Positions 16,700-25,252 of a DNA stretch of 64,000 nt are shown here, in pieces. This DNA is from Acrocarpospora macrocephala (GTDB taxonomy: Bacteria; Actinomycetota; Actinomycetes; Streptosporangiales; Streptosporangiaceae): assembly GCF_009687865.1 (NCBI RefSeq), contig NZ_BLAE01000053.1:1-64000 (forward strand), written 5' to 3'. Positions within the stretch are counted from its first letter, which is position 1; every line of letters starts with the position of its first letter. A program made the position numbers and the translations under genes. Below the pieces are notes generated by a model. That model was not told the origin of the DNA and did no database searches. It was given only the letters and a program-made list of their open reading frames with translations.

Positions 16700-18352
16700 G
16701 TGTACCTGGATTCCGATCTGGACCACATCCGCCGGACCTACCACTTCGATCCCATCGTGGAGCTGCTCATCCCCAACATCCGAATGGACGCGCCCAAGCT
16801 GGCCACCCCGGTCATCGCCCGGTGCGCCGACGGCACCGAGTACGTGCTGTCCCGGCAACAGGAGTTCGGTAGCCTGCTGGCCCGGTCCGTTCCGGAAGAC
16901 CGCATCCGCCTGTTCGAGGGCTACGTCACGCTCGACCCGCGGCTGAAGAAGGCCGAATCGGCGCAGAACTTCGCCGCCGCGGTCCGGGCGCTGACCGACG
17001 ACAAGGTGATCACCGTCGACCCCGGATTCCCGTATTCGCGGTACCTGGCCCTGTGCGAGCACTTCACCGTCGATGTCGAGGCCCGCCCTGCCCCCACCTC
17101 TCCGCGCGTCAACGTCTTCGCCGTGGAGGCCGGCGACGTGCTGGCCACGTTCGCGCGGCTGAGGGCACGCGGGCCCGAGGCCGCCGCGCGCGTGATCGCC
17201 GACGTGCCGCACCTGGACGGGCTCGCCGCCGAGTTCACCACCGACGTCGACACCCGGTTCTCCGCCCTGGACAAGCTCGCGGGCCGGCTCGGCATCGGCG
17301 CCCTCTTGTCGTCCGCGCCGCCGAACTTCTCCGAACTCACCGGATCGGCCTGGCGAGCGGGTGTGCACGCGCTCTGGGACCGCGCCTCGGGCACGGTCTT
17401 CATCCTGGCGCGCCACGACATGTTCGGCGTCGAGGGCCAGCCCGTCGGCTCGTACCCGGACCTCGCCGCCGCGGTCGACGCACTCGTGGGCCAGGTCGCG
17501 CTCGGCGTCGAGGAGCACTGGCTCGACGTCACCACCGCCCTTGAGCTGCGGTCCGGCGAACGGCGGCTGGTCCCGGCGTCGATGCCGCTGGGGGCGTGGC
17601 GTGATCACCGCGACGCCGAGGATCTGCCGTTCCAGATCATCGCGGCGCGGGCCAGCCGGTTCTGCATCGAAGGGGCCCTGGCGTTCGCGCAGGACCGGCT
17701 CGACTCCCACGGCGGCGTCCGCGAGAACGAGGTGTACGCGCGCTACCTCGACCTCGTGCACGAGTTCCGGCGACGGTACGAGATCCCCTTCACGCTGGAA
17801 CCGTTCTTCGTCAACCTGCACGCCGCCGACCGCAGCCTGTATCCGGGGCCGCCGACCGATTTCCGCATCACCACGAACACCGGCTCGGTCAAACTCGACG
17901 CGGGGCTGAAGGTCGGCGTCAACGGCGTCGTCCTGGGGACCTCCGACATGGCGCGCAGCCTCGTCACCACGCCGCAGGGACGCGAAGCGTACGAGTTCTT
18001 CCTCAAGGTGGTGCGGGAGGACATCATCGGCACCCTCACCGTCGGCCGCAACTGCGAGCAGGTGCACCACGACGCCGTCGCGGCGATCATGCGGAACCGG
18101 GCGCGCCTGATCGAGCTCGACCTGCTCAGTGACGACGTGGACTTCCCCGCCGAGTACGGCAAGCGAAACGTCGGCCACCTGATGGGCAAGCAGGAGTCCT
18201 TCGGGATCGAGTTCAAGCGAGGGCACGACATCGCGCTGCCCGCCCGTTCCCTCGGCGCTGCCGAGATCCAATGGTCGTACGGCCGCTACTCGATCGGTGC
18301 GGAGGACATGTGGTACCTCGGCGCGGACAAGACCTACATCACCTCGATGTGA
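16700..18352 (+). CDS. M24-fold metallohydrolase (creatinase/aminopeptidase-P-like)
   Basis: The 550-residue protein starts at GTG 16700 with AAAGGAAG upstream. Residues ~180-300 resemble a creatinase N-terminal domain (LGIGALLSSAPPNFSELTG). The C-terminal part has the five pita-bread metal ligands in order: D400 (KLDAGLKV), D416 (GTSDMARSL), H493 (NVGHLMGKQES), E522 (AAEIQW) and E535 (IGAEDMW). Family members hydrolyse Xaa-Pro peptides, creatine, ectoine or similar amides. The surrounding motifs are divergent and the protein is about 100-150 residues longer at the N-terminus than classic members. Because it sits in an importer operon with RidA, it probably processes the imported compound; the reaction is unknown. 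Confidence 0.72.
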   Translation: MYLDSDLDHIRRTYHFDPIVELLIPNIRMDAPKLATPVIARCADGTEYVLSRQQEFGSLLARSVPEDRIRLFEGYVTLDPRLKKAESAQNFAAAVRALTDDKVITVDPGFPYSRYLALCEHFTVDVEARPAPTSPRVNVFAVEAGDVLATFARLRARGPEAAARVIADVPHLDGLAAEFTTDVDTRFSALDKLAGRLGIGALLSSAPPNFSELTGSAWRAGVHALWDRASGTVFILARHDMFGVEGQPVGSYPDLAAAVDALVGQVALGVEEHWLDVTTALELRSGERRLVPASMPLGAWRDHRDAEDLPFQIIAARASRFCIEGALAFAQDRLDSHGGVRENEVYARYLDLVHEFRRRYEIPFTLEPFFVNLHAADRSLYPGPPTDFRITTNTGSVKLDAGLKVGVNGVVLGTSDMARSLVTTPQGREAYEFFLKVVREDIIGTLTVGRNCEQVHHDAVAAIMRNRARLIELDLLSDDVDFPAEYGKRNVGHLMGKQESFGIEFKRGHDIALPARSLGAAEIQWSYGRYSIGAEDMWYLGADKTYITSM

Positions 18353-18357
18353 CCGCG

Positions 18358-18831
18358 ATGACCACGACAACGAACACCGCACTGGATCGGCTGCGACGGC
18401 TCGGCTTGACGCTGCCCCCGGCGGCGGCGCCGAAGTACGCTTACGAGGCGACGACCCGCCTGGGCGATCTGCTGTTCGTCTCCGGCCAGATATCCCGCGC
18501 CGGGGACGGAACCGTCGTCACCGGTACGGCCGGTGACTCCGCGACGGTGGCCGAGGCTGTCGAAGCCGCTCGGATCTGCGCGCTGAACCTGCTCGCCCGG
18601 ATTCACGCGTCTGTCGGTCTGGACAACGTCACGCAGATCCTCAAACTGAACGGATACGTGGCCAGCGGCCCGGAGTTCACGGACCAGCCGACGGTCATCG
18701 ACGGCGCCTCCACGCTGCTCCGAGACGTGCTGGGTGAAGCGGGCCGGCACGCGCGGACCGCGCTGCCGGCACCGGTCCTCCCGGCACGCGCACTGGTCGA
18801 GATCGAGGCGATCGTCGCGGTACGCACCTGA
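18358..18831 (+). CDS. RidA-family (YjgF/YER057c/UK114) protein
   Basis: A 157-residue RidA-like protein starts at ATG 18358, 3 nt after the M24 stop. Family blocks are LLFVSGQISRAGDGT, ARICALNLLARIHASVGLDNVTQILKLNGYVAS and the C-terminal ALVEIEAIVAV. An Arg in the expected active-site region is in HARTALPAP. RidA proteins hydrolyse reactive enamine/imine intermediates from PLP enzymes or amine catabolism. In this operon it may deaminate a product of the M24 enzyme. Confidence 0.85.
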   Translation: MTTTTNTALDRLRRLGLTLPPAAAPKYAYEATTRLGDLLFVSGQISRAGDGTVVTGTAGDSATVAEAVEAARICALNLLARIHASVGLDNVTQILKLNGYVASGPEFTDQPTVIDGASTLLRDVLGEAGRHARTALPAPVLPARALVEIEAIVAVRT

Positions 18832-18839
18832 CCGCGACG

Positions 18840-18865
18840 CACCATCCACGTCTGATCTTCTGGGT
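18840..18865 (+). repeat. Right 26-bp direct repeat of the importer module
   Basis: Perfect copy of 12905-12930. The flanking bases differ on both sides. Its last base is part of the stop codon of the convergent response regulator, so removing the module would leave tsaD directly facing that gene across about 10 nt. Confidence 0.9.
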
Positions 18866-19470
18866 TAAAGCCACCCTTGATCTCCGGCTCGCTGGAGGGC
18901 TTCGGTGCGGTTGCGTGCGCTGGTCTTCTGGATCGCCGAGGACAGATAGTTGCGCACGGTGCCCTCCGAGAGGTGCAGGTGAGCCGCGATGTCGGAGATG
19001 GTGGACCCGTTGGCAGAGGCGATCAGGACGTCGCGTTCTCGTGGGGACAGCGGGTTCGGGCCGGCGCTCAGGGCGGCGGCGGCCAGGGCGGGGTCGATGA
19101 CACGTTCGCCCGCCTGTACGCGCCGGATCGCCGCCGCCAGTTCGCGGGCTGGGCTGTCTTTGACCAGGAACGCGGAGGCTCCGGATTCCATCGCGCGGCG
19201 CAGATAGCCCGGTCGCCCGAAGGTGGTCAGAATCATCACCCGGCACCCGGGGAGGCTTTCCCGCAGTTTCCCGGCGGCTGCGATCCCATCCATGCCGGGC
19301 ATTTCGATGTCCAGCAGTGCGATGTCCGGCTGGACTCTGGCGGCGACGGTAAGCAATTCGTCTCCGGAGGCGGCCTCGCCCACCACGTCGATGTCCGGCT
19401 CCAAACCGAGCAACGACGCCAGCGCGCCCCGGACCATCGCCTGATCCTCTGCCAGTACGACCCGGATCAT
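18865..19470 (-). CDS. NarL/DesR-type response regulator
   Basis: The 201-residue protein has a receiver domain with phosphoacceptor D54 ([12 protein letters not shown]), Thr in MILTTFG and Lys in FLVKDS. A LuxR-type HTH follows ([37 protein letters not shown]). It overlaps the upstream kinase stop (ATGA). It belongs to a four-gene ABC/two-component operon in which the kinase and permease are damaged, so its phosphorylation input may be lost. Confidence 0.93.
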   Translation of the reverse strand: MIRVVLAEDQAMVRGALASLLGLEPDIDVVGEAASGDELLTVAARVQPDIALLDIEMPGMDGIAAAGKLRESLPGCRVMILTTFGRPGYLRRAMESGASAFLVKDSPARELAAAIRRVQAGERVIDPALAAAALSAGPNPLSPRERDVLIASANGSTISDIAAHLHLSEGTVRNYLSSAIQKTSARNRTEALQRAGDQGWL

Positions 19471-20234
19471 GAGGCGTTGATCCCTATCTCGACTGACTCT
19501 GCGACCCGGATGGGAACCTCAACGCGCAAACGAAATCCTCGGGTGCCGAGGGACGCGGCCTGCAAGGTTCCTCCCGCGGCCTCGACGCGTTCGGACAAAC
19601 CCGTCAAGCCGCTGCCCGGTTGGGCCGCGCTGCCCTGGCCGTCATCGGTGATGTCGAGGATGGCCGTTGAGGTGTTGTGGGTGACCTCGATGAGGCAGCG
19701 GGTGGCTCGCGCGTGCCGTACCACGTTGGTGGTGCCTTCACGGACCGCCCAGCCGAACAGGCCGTCGAGATCGGCGACCAGTGGTGGGCCGGATCTGCGG
19801 ATAGTTACGGTTACCCCGGCCGCCTCAAGAGTGGATCGTGCGTTGTCGAGTTCATCGCTGAGGGCGCGTTGCCGGTAGCCGGTTACGGCTTCGCGCACCT
19901 CGATCAGGGCCTGGCGGGCGACCGATTCGATGTCGGCGATCTCCCGGCGGACCGGTTCCGCGCCCGAGTCGGTTTCGGCCAGGCGGCTGGCCAGCTCGCT
20001 CTTGAGCACGATCAGCGAGAGGCTGTGGCCGAGGAGATCGTGCAGGTCGCGGGAGATGCGCAGGCGCTCGTCGGCGGCGGCCAGGCGGGCGACCTCGCGC
20101 TGGGCCTGGCGGAGCTGGACGACCAGTAACCGGGTGTTGCGCACGCTCATGAACAGCACGCCCAGGGTGGTGACCTGGAGCAGCAGGATGACGAGCGTGC
20201 CCGCGTCGGTGCCGAGGAACAGCCCTTCGACCAC
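19467..20234 (-). pseudogene. DesK-type sensor kinase, N-terminally truncated
   Basis: About 255 residues of a HisKA_3 kinase are readable from a possible GTG at 20234. They contain one membrane segment ([19 protein letters not shown]), the phospho-His in [24 protein letters not shown], and an ATPase domain with [24 protein letters not shown] and [16 protein letters not shown]. Intact relatives carry 4-6 N-terminal helices (about 360-400 residues in total). Upstream of ~20240 the sequence becomes ABC permease in another frame. The simplest reading is a deletion joining permease and kinase genes. The kinase core could still be made by reinitiation and act without its sensor. Confidence 0.75.
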
Positions 20235-20731
20235 GACGGTCGCGCAGGCTCCGCGGGCAGCAGCGAGCCGATGGTCAGGCCCAGGGCCGCGAACGGGATC
20301 GTGCCGAGCCACATCGCCGGAACCAGTGCCAGCCATTGCCCGGCCGGCAGCGTCACGTGCTGGGTGAGTACGGCGGCCAGGCAGACCAGCAGCAGCGAGG
20401 GCAGCACCAGCAGCAGCGAGGCGACCAGCTTGGTGGCGATGATCGTCCAGCGGGACAGCGGCGTGACCCGCAGTTGCCGCAACCAACCGCCGGTCCTCTC
20501 CTGGGCCCAGGGCACCGCGCTCGACATCATCGAGGCGGCGAGCGCGCCGTACGCGGCCATGGAGACCATGAGGATCACGCTGGCCGGCTGGCCGGTGGCC
20601 GCGTCCAGCTGGCTGCCCCAGAGGCTGGAGTAGAGCAGGTAGAAGCAGACGGGGAAGGCGACGACGAAGATGACATACCGCTTGTTGCGGAACATCCGCA
20701 GGGCTTCGATCCTGACGTAGTTCGGCATCAC
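20147..20731 (-). pseudogene. ABC-2 type permease, C-terminally truncated
   Basis: The first ~162 residues ([19 protein letters not shown] ... [14 protein letters not shown]) are a normal ABC-2 permease N-terminus with about four helices. After ~20245 the frame runs into out-of-frame kinase DNA and reads Ser/Arg-rich nonsense ([17 protein letters not shown]) to a stop at 20147. Intact relatives are ~245 residues with six helices. The start overlaps the ATPase stop. An assembly collapse is possible but cannot be tested here. Confidence 0.75.
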
Positions 20732-21612
20732 GCCTCCCGGGTGAGCGCGACGAACGCGTCTTCGAGATCGGCCCCGCTGATCCGCAGGTCGCGCACGTCG
20801 AGGGAGGTGCCCCGGTAGAGCGCGGCGATCGTGGCATCCGGGTCGGCGGTGCGCAGGATCGCCCGCCCCGAGCGCAGTTCGACCCCGCTGACCTGGGGGA
20901 GCGCGGCCAGCGCTGCGGACGGCTGATCGCCGATCGCGAAACTCACGGTCTGCCCGCCGACACCCGCTTTGATCTCGGCGGCCGTCCCGTCGGCGACCAC
21001 CCGCCCGCGGGCGATCACGATCACCCGGTCGGCGTTCTCGTCCGCTTCTTCCAGGTAGTGCGTGGCGAAAAGCACGGTATGCCCGTCCGCCGCGTACGTC
21101 CGCATGCTCGCCCAGAACCGGCGCCGGGACTCCACGTCCATCGCGGCCGTCGGCTCGTCCAGGACCAGCAGGCGAGGCGCTCCGGCGATCGCGAGCGCGA
21201 ACCGTACCCGCTGGATCTGGCCGCCGGACAGGCGGTCGGCGCGCAGCTTCGCGACCTCGGTGAGGTCGGCCATCCGCAGGATCACGTCGAGCCCGAGCGG
21301 CCGGGGGTAGAGGCGCCGGATGAAGTCCACCGTCTCGGCGACCGTGAGCTCCGGGATCAGCGTGCCCTCCTGGAGCATCGCGCCGATCTCCCCGCCGCTC
21401 ACGGCCTCCTCGGGGGTACGGCCGAAGACGCGTACCGTGCCCGACGTCGGCCGGATCAGGCCGAGCAGCATCGAGATCGACGTGGACTTGCCCGCTCCAT
21501 TCGGGCCCAGCAGGGCGACCGTCCGCGCCCGTGGAATCTCCAGATCGAGCCCGGCCACGGCGACCACGTCCCCGTAACTCCGGCTGACCTTGTCAAATGC
21601 GATGGCGTTCAT
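20728..21612 (-). CDS. ABC exporter ATP-binding protein of the DesKR-type operon
   Basis: The 294-residue ATPase has Walker [13 protein letters not shown] (about 35-46), Q-loop MLQEG, signature LSGGQIQR, Walker [13 protein letters not shown] and H-loop [16 protein letters not shown]. The C-terminal ~80 residues are the usual accessory domain of drug/lipid-export type ATPases. It is the first gene of the operon. Because its permease partner is broken, the exporter is probably inactive unless another permease substitutes. Confidence 0.92.
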   Translation of the reverse strand: MNAIAFDKVSRSYGDVVAVAGLDLEIPRARTVALLGPNGAGKSTSISMLLGLIRPTSGTVRVFGRTPEEAVSGGEIGAMLQEGTLIPELTVAETVDFIRRLYPRPLGLDVILRMADLTEVAKLRADRLSGGQIQRVRFALAIAGAPRLLVLDEPTAAMDVESRRRFWASMRTYAADGHTVLFATHYLEEADENADRVIVIARGRVVADGTAAEIKAGVGGQTVSFAIGDQPSAALAALPQVSGVELRSGRAILRTADPDATIAALYRGTSLDVRDLRISGADLEDAFVALTREA

Positions 21613-21672
21613 GCCGTCAACGCTAGAAATCCAGCGGGACAGCCGTTAGTGCGGATCTTCCGGGGTACGCGG

Positions 21673-21684
21673 TGACATTTGTCA
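21673..21684. promoter_or_regulatory. TGACATTTGTCA palindrome, possible response-regulator site
   Basis: This 12-bp sequence has 5-bp arms TGACA/TGTCA, 60 nt upstream of the ABC ATPase start. LuxR-type regulators of DesKR-like operons often autoregulate through short palindromes; assignment here is inference. Confidence 0.4.
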
Positions 21685-21687
21685 GAC

Positions 21688-23085
21688 CTAGTCCTTGGAC
21701 GTACGCGTGGGGCGGAGGAGGGCCTCGGCGAGGGCGAGCATGGTCTCTTCCAGGGCGCCGAGGCGGCGGGTCATGTCGGTCTGGGCGGGTTCCACGGTCT
21801 TGGTGAGGGTTTCGGTGAGCTGGTCGCGGTCGGGGCGGGCGGTGATGAGCGGAGTCAGAGCTTCGGCAGCCTCGGTCAGGCGGAGTTCGACCGTGTCGAA
21901 GCGGGTGGCGTGGTGTGCCCCGAGCTCGCCGAGGTTCTTGTGGAGTTCGCTGATCTCCAGGGTGGCGGGCAGCTGGCCGACCCGCTGGTTGACCGCCTCG
22001 ACCCGGTCGTCGACTCCGTCAAGGCGCTCGGCGACCTGCTCGTCGAGCGTGGTGAACCGGGCCCGCAGACCCTCGTCCAGGAAGTCCATCCGCTCGTCCT
22101 GACGGTCGAGATGCCCGTCCACCGTCAGCAGGCGGGCGTCCACGCCGGTCATCCGGGTGTCGATGTCGGCCAGGCAATCGTCGGCGGTCTCGATCCGCCC
22201 GTCGATCCGGTCCAGCCGCGCGGTCACCCCGGCGACCTGGCCCTCCAGCGCGTGGAACTGCGCGCCGGTCTCCGACTGCCCCTCGCCGACCGTCGCGAGA
22301 CCGGCGCTGACGGCGGCCAGGCCGGTGTCCAGCCGGTCCAGCCGGGTGGTGACGACCGCCTGGCGGCTCTCGACGTCGCCGATCCGCACCGCGACCTGCT
22401 CGACCGCTGTGGTGACCCGGTCGGCGGCGGCCTCCACCGCGCCCCCGAGGCCCGAGTTCAGGTCGAGCACGCCGCCTTCCAGCCGCTCGGTCCGCTGCGC
22501 CAGCTCGCCGAGCGCCTTGTCCAGCCGGGTGAACCGGTTGGCGGCCGTCTCCATGCTGGCCTGCAGCTGCCCGAGCCGTTTGGTGAACTCCACCATGCGA
22601 TCGGCGACGTGCTGGGTGCCGTCAAGGACGGACTGGAGCCGGGCCAGCGCCTCGTCGACGCTCTCCCCGACCGTGCCGACGTCGGCCCACAGGCTCGGCA
22701 GTTCCGCGATCGGCTTGACCCGCTCCCCGACCGCGCCGACCCGCTCGCTCACCGCGTCCACGTGGTCGCGGACCAGTTCGACGTGCTGGGCCAGCCCTTC
22801 CGCCCAGGACGGCGGCCGGTTGGTGATGTCGTCGAGGCGGCCGCTGACCGCCTCCATGGTGCCGCTGAGCCCGCCGAGCTCCCGCTCGCGCACTTCGCGG
22901 AGCAGCCATTCCATGCCTTCGAGCCGCTGCCGGATCTCGTCCAGCACCGCGCCCTGGGTGCGCTGCTCGTAGACGTGGTCCTGGGCCGCGCGGGCCAGCA
23001 GCTCGCGCATCCGGTCGGAGATGGCGGCCTGACTGCCCGCCTGGAGGAGGGTGTGGTTGGAGTGGTCCACCGAAAGCTCCTTCAC
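21688..23085 (-). CDS. Long coiled-coil protein, unknown function
   Basis: A 465-residue protein is almost entirely amphipathic helix. Residues ~130-430 show repeated heptad-like blocks of the kind VxxRLDRLDTGLAAV, VTARLDRIDGRIETAD, MTGVDARLLTVDGHLD and LDEQVAERLDGVDDRV. There is no signal peptide or membrane segment. It resembles apolipoprotein/tropomyosin-like or DUF-type actinobacterial coiled-coil proteins, and might form cytoskeletal or polar scaffolds, but no specific family is recognised. ATG 23085 has an AGGAG-like site in front (AAAGCTCC on the plus strand). It may be co-oriented with the ABC operon but is separated by its own spacer. Confidence 0.75.
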   Translation of the reverse strand: MKELSVDHSNHTLLQAGSQAAISDRMRELLARAAQDHVYEQRTQGAVLDEIRQRLEGMEWLLREVRERELGGLSGTMEAVSGRLDDITNRPPSWAEGLAQHVELVRDHVDAVSERVGAVGERVKPIAELPSLWADVGTVGESVDEALARLQSVLDGTQHVADRMVEFTKRLGQLQASMETAANRFTRLDKALGELAQRTERLEGGVLDLNSGLGGAVEAAADRVTTAVEQVAVRIGDVESRQAVVTTRLDRLDTGLAAVSAGLATVGEGQSETGAQFHALEGQVAGVTARLDRIDGRIETADDCLADIDTRMTGVDARLLTVDGHLDRQDERMDFLDEGLRARFTTLDEQVAERLDGVDDRVEAVNQRVGQLPATLEISELHKNLGELGAHHATRFDTVELRLTEAAEALTPLITARPDRDQLTETLTKTVEPAQTDMTRRLGALEETMLALAEALLRPTRTSKD

Positions 23086-23255
23086 TCGCCGACGTTCGAT
23101 GGCAGCGGTGGGAAATGGTCCGGTCCGATGAGGAATGCGACCGCGCGAACACGCGCTGTCACCGAACTGTAGCCCTTCGTGGGCGGCCGTTCGGGCCGGA
23201 CTGAAAAAGATCGCACTTCCCGGTGGATTGCCCGAATGGAGAGCGTTTTACCTGC

Positions 23256-24422
23256 TCATAGGGCCATTTCGGTGGCGAGTACGGCGATCGGCCGCTCCCC
23301 GATCCTGGTCAGAATCACCACGATCGTGTTCTCTCCCGACAGCCGCAGATCCTTACGCAACCGCTCCACATCCACCGCCGACCCCCGCTTCTTGATCGTC
23401 GCCACCCCGACCCGCCGCTCCCGCAGCGCGGCCCGCAGCCGCTTCAACGAGAACGGCATGACCTCCTCGACCTCATACCCAGCCACCCACGGACTGCCCA
23501 CCGCCACATCACTCGTGAGGTACGCGATCTGCGGATCGATCAGCCATCCTCCGACCAGTTCGGCAACCTCCCCGACCAGATGGGCTCGAACGGCCGCCCC
23601 ATCCGGTTCGTACAGATACCGCCCGACAGCCCCGACCTCAGCCTGTACGCCCTTGGCGACCAGCGTGTCCCCGCCAGGCAGCAGAGTCGCCCGTCTCCGA
23701 GCCTCGCCCCCAAGCCACAGCGACGCCTCCTTCACCTCCCCCCGGAACGAGACCCACTCGGCCTCGGCTTCGTCCGGAATGAACTCATATGGGATCCCCG
23801 GCGCGACTTTCAGGCAAGCCCCACGAGCACGCCCGACCATCTCCATCAATACCGGCCAAGGCGGCGAATACGCCCGCGGATCAAACGTCCTCCGGTTCGA
23901 CGACCTGCGTGCCGGATCCGCGAACAACACGCCATACGCCGCCGGATCAAGCGAGGCCGCATCTGCTGCCCGCACCGAGGCCGTCAACCCCAGCGCCTCC
24001 ACATTGGCCCGCGCCACCGCCACCGTGACCGGATCAATATCGACCGCATCCACCCCACACCCCGCCCGCGCCAGCGCGATCAGATCGCCGCCGACCCCAC
24101 AACACGCGTCCCCGACACTCGTGGGCCCCCACCGCTCGACAAGTCGCGCGGCCCGATGGTCGGCCACCTCCCGGCGCGTGGCCTGCTCCAGCCCATGCGG
24201 TGTGAAGTACATCACCTCCGCGTCCGCACCGAACTTGACCGCCGCCCGCCGCCGCAAGCCCGCCTGCGTCAGCGCCGCGCTCACCAACTCGGCGTCATAA
24301 CCGCGCCGCAACGTACTGGCCGCCACCACTGGATCGGCCCCACCCCGAACCAGCTCGACCGCCTCGCCCAGCGCCTTCTGCCCCACCGGCGTGAACAGCA
24401 GTCCGAACCCCTCCAACTCCAC
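23256..24422 (-). CDS. Class I SAM-dependent methyltransferase with THUMP-like C-terminus
   Basis: The 388-residue protein has the SAM-binding motif I GDACCGVGGDLIALAR (residues ~103-118), acidic loop VDAVDIDP, and a motif IV-like segment FADPARRS. A helical region precedes it, and the C-terminal ~90 residues (VMPFSLKRLRAALRERRVGVATIKKRGSAV as a landmark) match the THUMP-like domain of actinobacterial methyltransferases. The target is unknown, probably RNA. It is followed immediately by nothing on the same strand; the Uma2-type gene lies 9 nt upstream and could be co-transcribed. Confidence 0.88.
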   Translation of the reverse strand: MELEGFGLLFTPVGQKALGEAVELVRGGADPVVAASTLRRGYDAELVSAALTQAGLRRRAAVKFGADAEVMYFTPHGLEQATRREVADHRAARLVERWGPTSVGDACCGVGGDLIALARAGCGVDAVDIDPVTVAVARANVEALGLTASVRAADAASLDPAAYGVLFADPARRSSNRRTFDPRAYSPPWPVLMEMVGRARGACLKVAPGIPYEFIPDEAEAEWVSFRGEVKEASLWLGGEARRRATLLPGGDTLVAKGVQAEVGAVGRYLYEPDGAAVRAHLVGEVAELVGGWLIDPQIAYLTSDVAVGSPWVAGYEVEEVMPFSLKRLRAALRERRVGVATIKKRGSAVDVERLRKDLRLSGENTIVVILTRIGERPIAVLATEMAL

Positions 24423-24431
24423 GCCCCGAGG

Positions 24432-25055
24432 CTATCCGGCATTGCCGAATGCGATATCGACAGGGAAGGGCAGATCCACGGCCACCCGTCCTCTGTCGAT
24501 CTTGACCAGTCCGTAAGCACAGGTTGCTGGATCCAGCTCGAAGACGTACACAACCAGCTGGTTCTCCTTCTTCTCCACCCGCCAGAAGTGCGAGATCCCG
24601 CTTCGCGCGTACTTCGGAGGCTTGACCACCCGATCCCGGTGCGCGGACTCGGGAGAGACGACCTCGACCACCAGATAAACCTCTTCGGCCTGGTAGGAGG
24701 TGCGATCCAGGTCGGCACCCGCGACCGCGTCGATCACCATGACATCGGGGCAGGTGCGCGAGTGCGCGTCCAGCCAGAGATCCATTCCGCCGACGACGGA
24801 GAACACCGCCGGAGCTTGCCCGCTCAGCCCGATCCGCAGGCTGCTCACCATGCGCTCATGGAATCGGGTCTGTGGGGACCGGAAGACGAGGGCACCGTCG
24901 ATGAGCTCCACGCGGATGAAGAACTCCGGTTCTCCGTTGGGCCCGTCAAGGGGGAGCCGGTCGAGGTGGTCGGCGGTCCAGCCGCCCTTGGGTGGATAGG
25001 GCCAGTTGGCGAGGATGTCGTCCGCCAGTTCTGCCGCGTTCGTCACTCCAGTCAT
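24432..25055 (-). CDS. Uma2-family (DUF820) putative restriction-fold nuclease
   Basis: From ATG 25055 the protein is 207 residues. It shows the Uma2 layout: MDLWLDAHSRTCPDVMVID, then VYLVVEVVSPESAHRDRVVKPPKYA. This corresponds to PD-(D/E)XK residues D, E and K. An upstream in-frame ATG at 25157 would run through the groES promoter and CIRCE, so it is rejected. Uma2 proteins are abundant in actinomycetes and their function is unsettled. Confidence 0.82.
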   Translation of the reverse strand: MTGVTNAAELADDILANWPYPPKGGWTADHLDRLPLDGPNGEPEFFIRVELIDGALVFRSPQTRFHERMVSSLRIGLSGQAPAVFSVVGGMDLWLDAHSRTCPDVMVIDAVAGADLDRTSYQAEEVYLVVEVVSPESAHRDRVVKPPKYARSGISHFWRVEKKENQLVVYVFELDPATCAYGLVKIDRGRVAVDLPFPVDIAFGNAG

Positions 25056-25095
25056 CGTAGGGATGAGGCTGTGTTCTCGTTGGGGGGAGTTCGTG

Positions 25096-25122
25096 TTGAC
25101 TGCGTCGGGGGTTGTGCATACT
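25096..25122 (+). promoter_or_regulatory. Vegetative promoter of groES-groEL
   Basis: TTGACT (25096-25101) and CATACT (25117-25122) are spaced 15 nt apart, just before the CIRCE element. Transcription would begin near the left CIRCE arm, the usual arrangement for HrcA repression. Confidence 0.6.
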
Positions 25123-25130
25123 GTTTCGTG

Positions 25131-25157
25131 TTGGCACTCACCTAGGGAGAGTGCCAA
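25131..25157. promoter_or_regulatory. CIRCE element (HrcA operator)
   Basis: TTGGCACTC (25131-25139), a 9-nt spacer, and GAGTGCCAA (25149-25157) form a perfect 9-bp inverted repeat. It differs from canonical TTAGCACTC-N9-GAGTGCTAA by one compensated base pair. It lies 95 nt upstream of groES and indicates HrcA-controlled heat-shock expression. Confidence 0.93.
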
Positions 25158-25252
25158 ATCAAAACGCGACGAGGCAGGTCTGACACCCGCGACGGCAGGC
25201 CACTGGTCGCCTCTTCAGCTCACTCATCGCAATCTGAAGGGGAGGTCCGATC

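Noticed and set aside
15833-18382. 849-codon minus-strand frame opposite the ABC ATPase and M24 genes
   Set aside because: Shadow of the real plus-strand genes: Gly/Val/Asp/Arg-rich, no motif, no ribosome site. The plus strand has Walker motifs and the five M24 ligands.
12905-18865. Classical insertion sequence or prophage between the 26-bp repeats
   Set aside because: No transposase, integrase or phage gene and no terminal inverted repeats at the borders; only metabolic and transport genes are present.
25056-25157. Longer start for the Uma2-type gene
   Set aside because: The extension would cross the groES promoter and CIRCE, and adds non-family residues.
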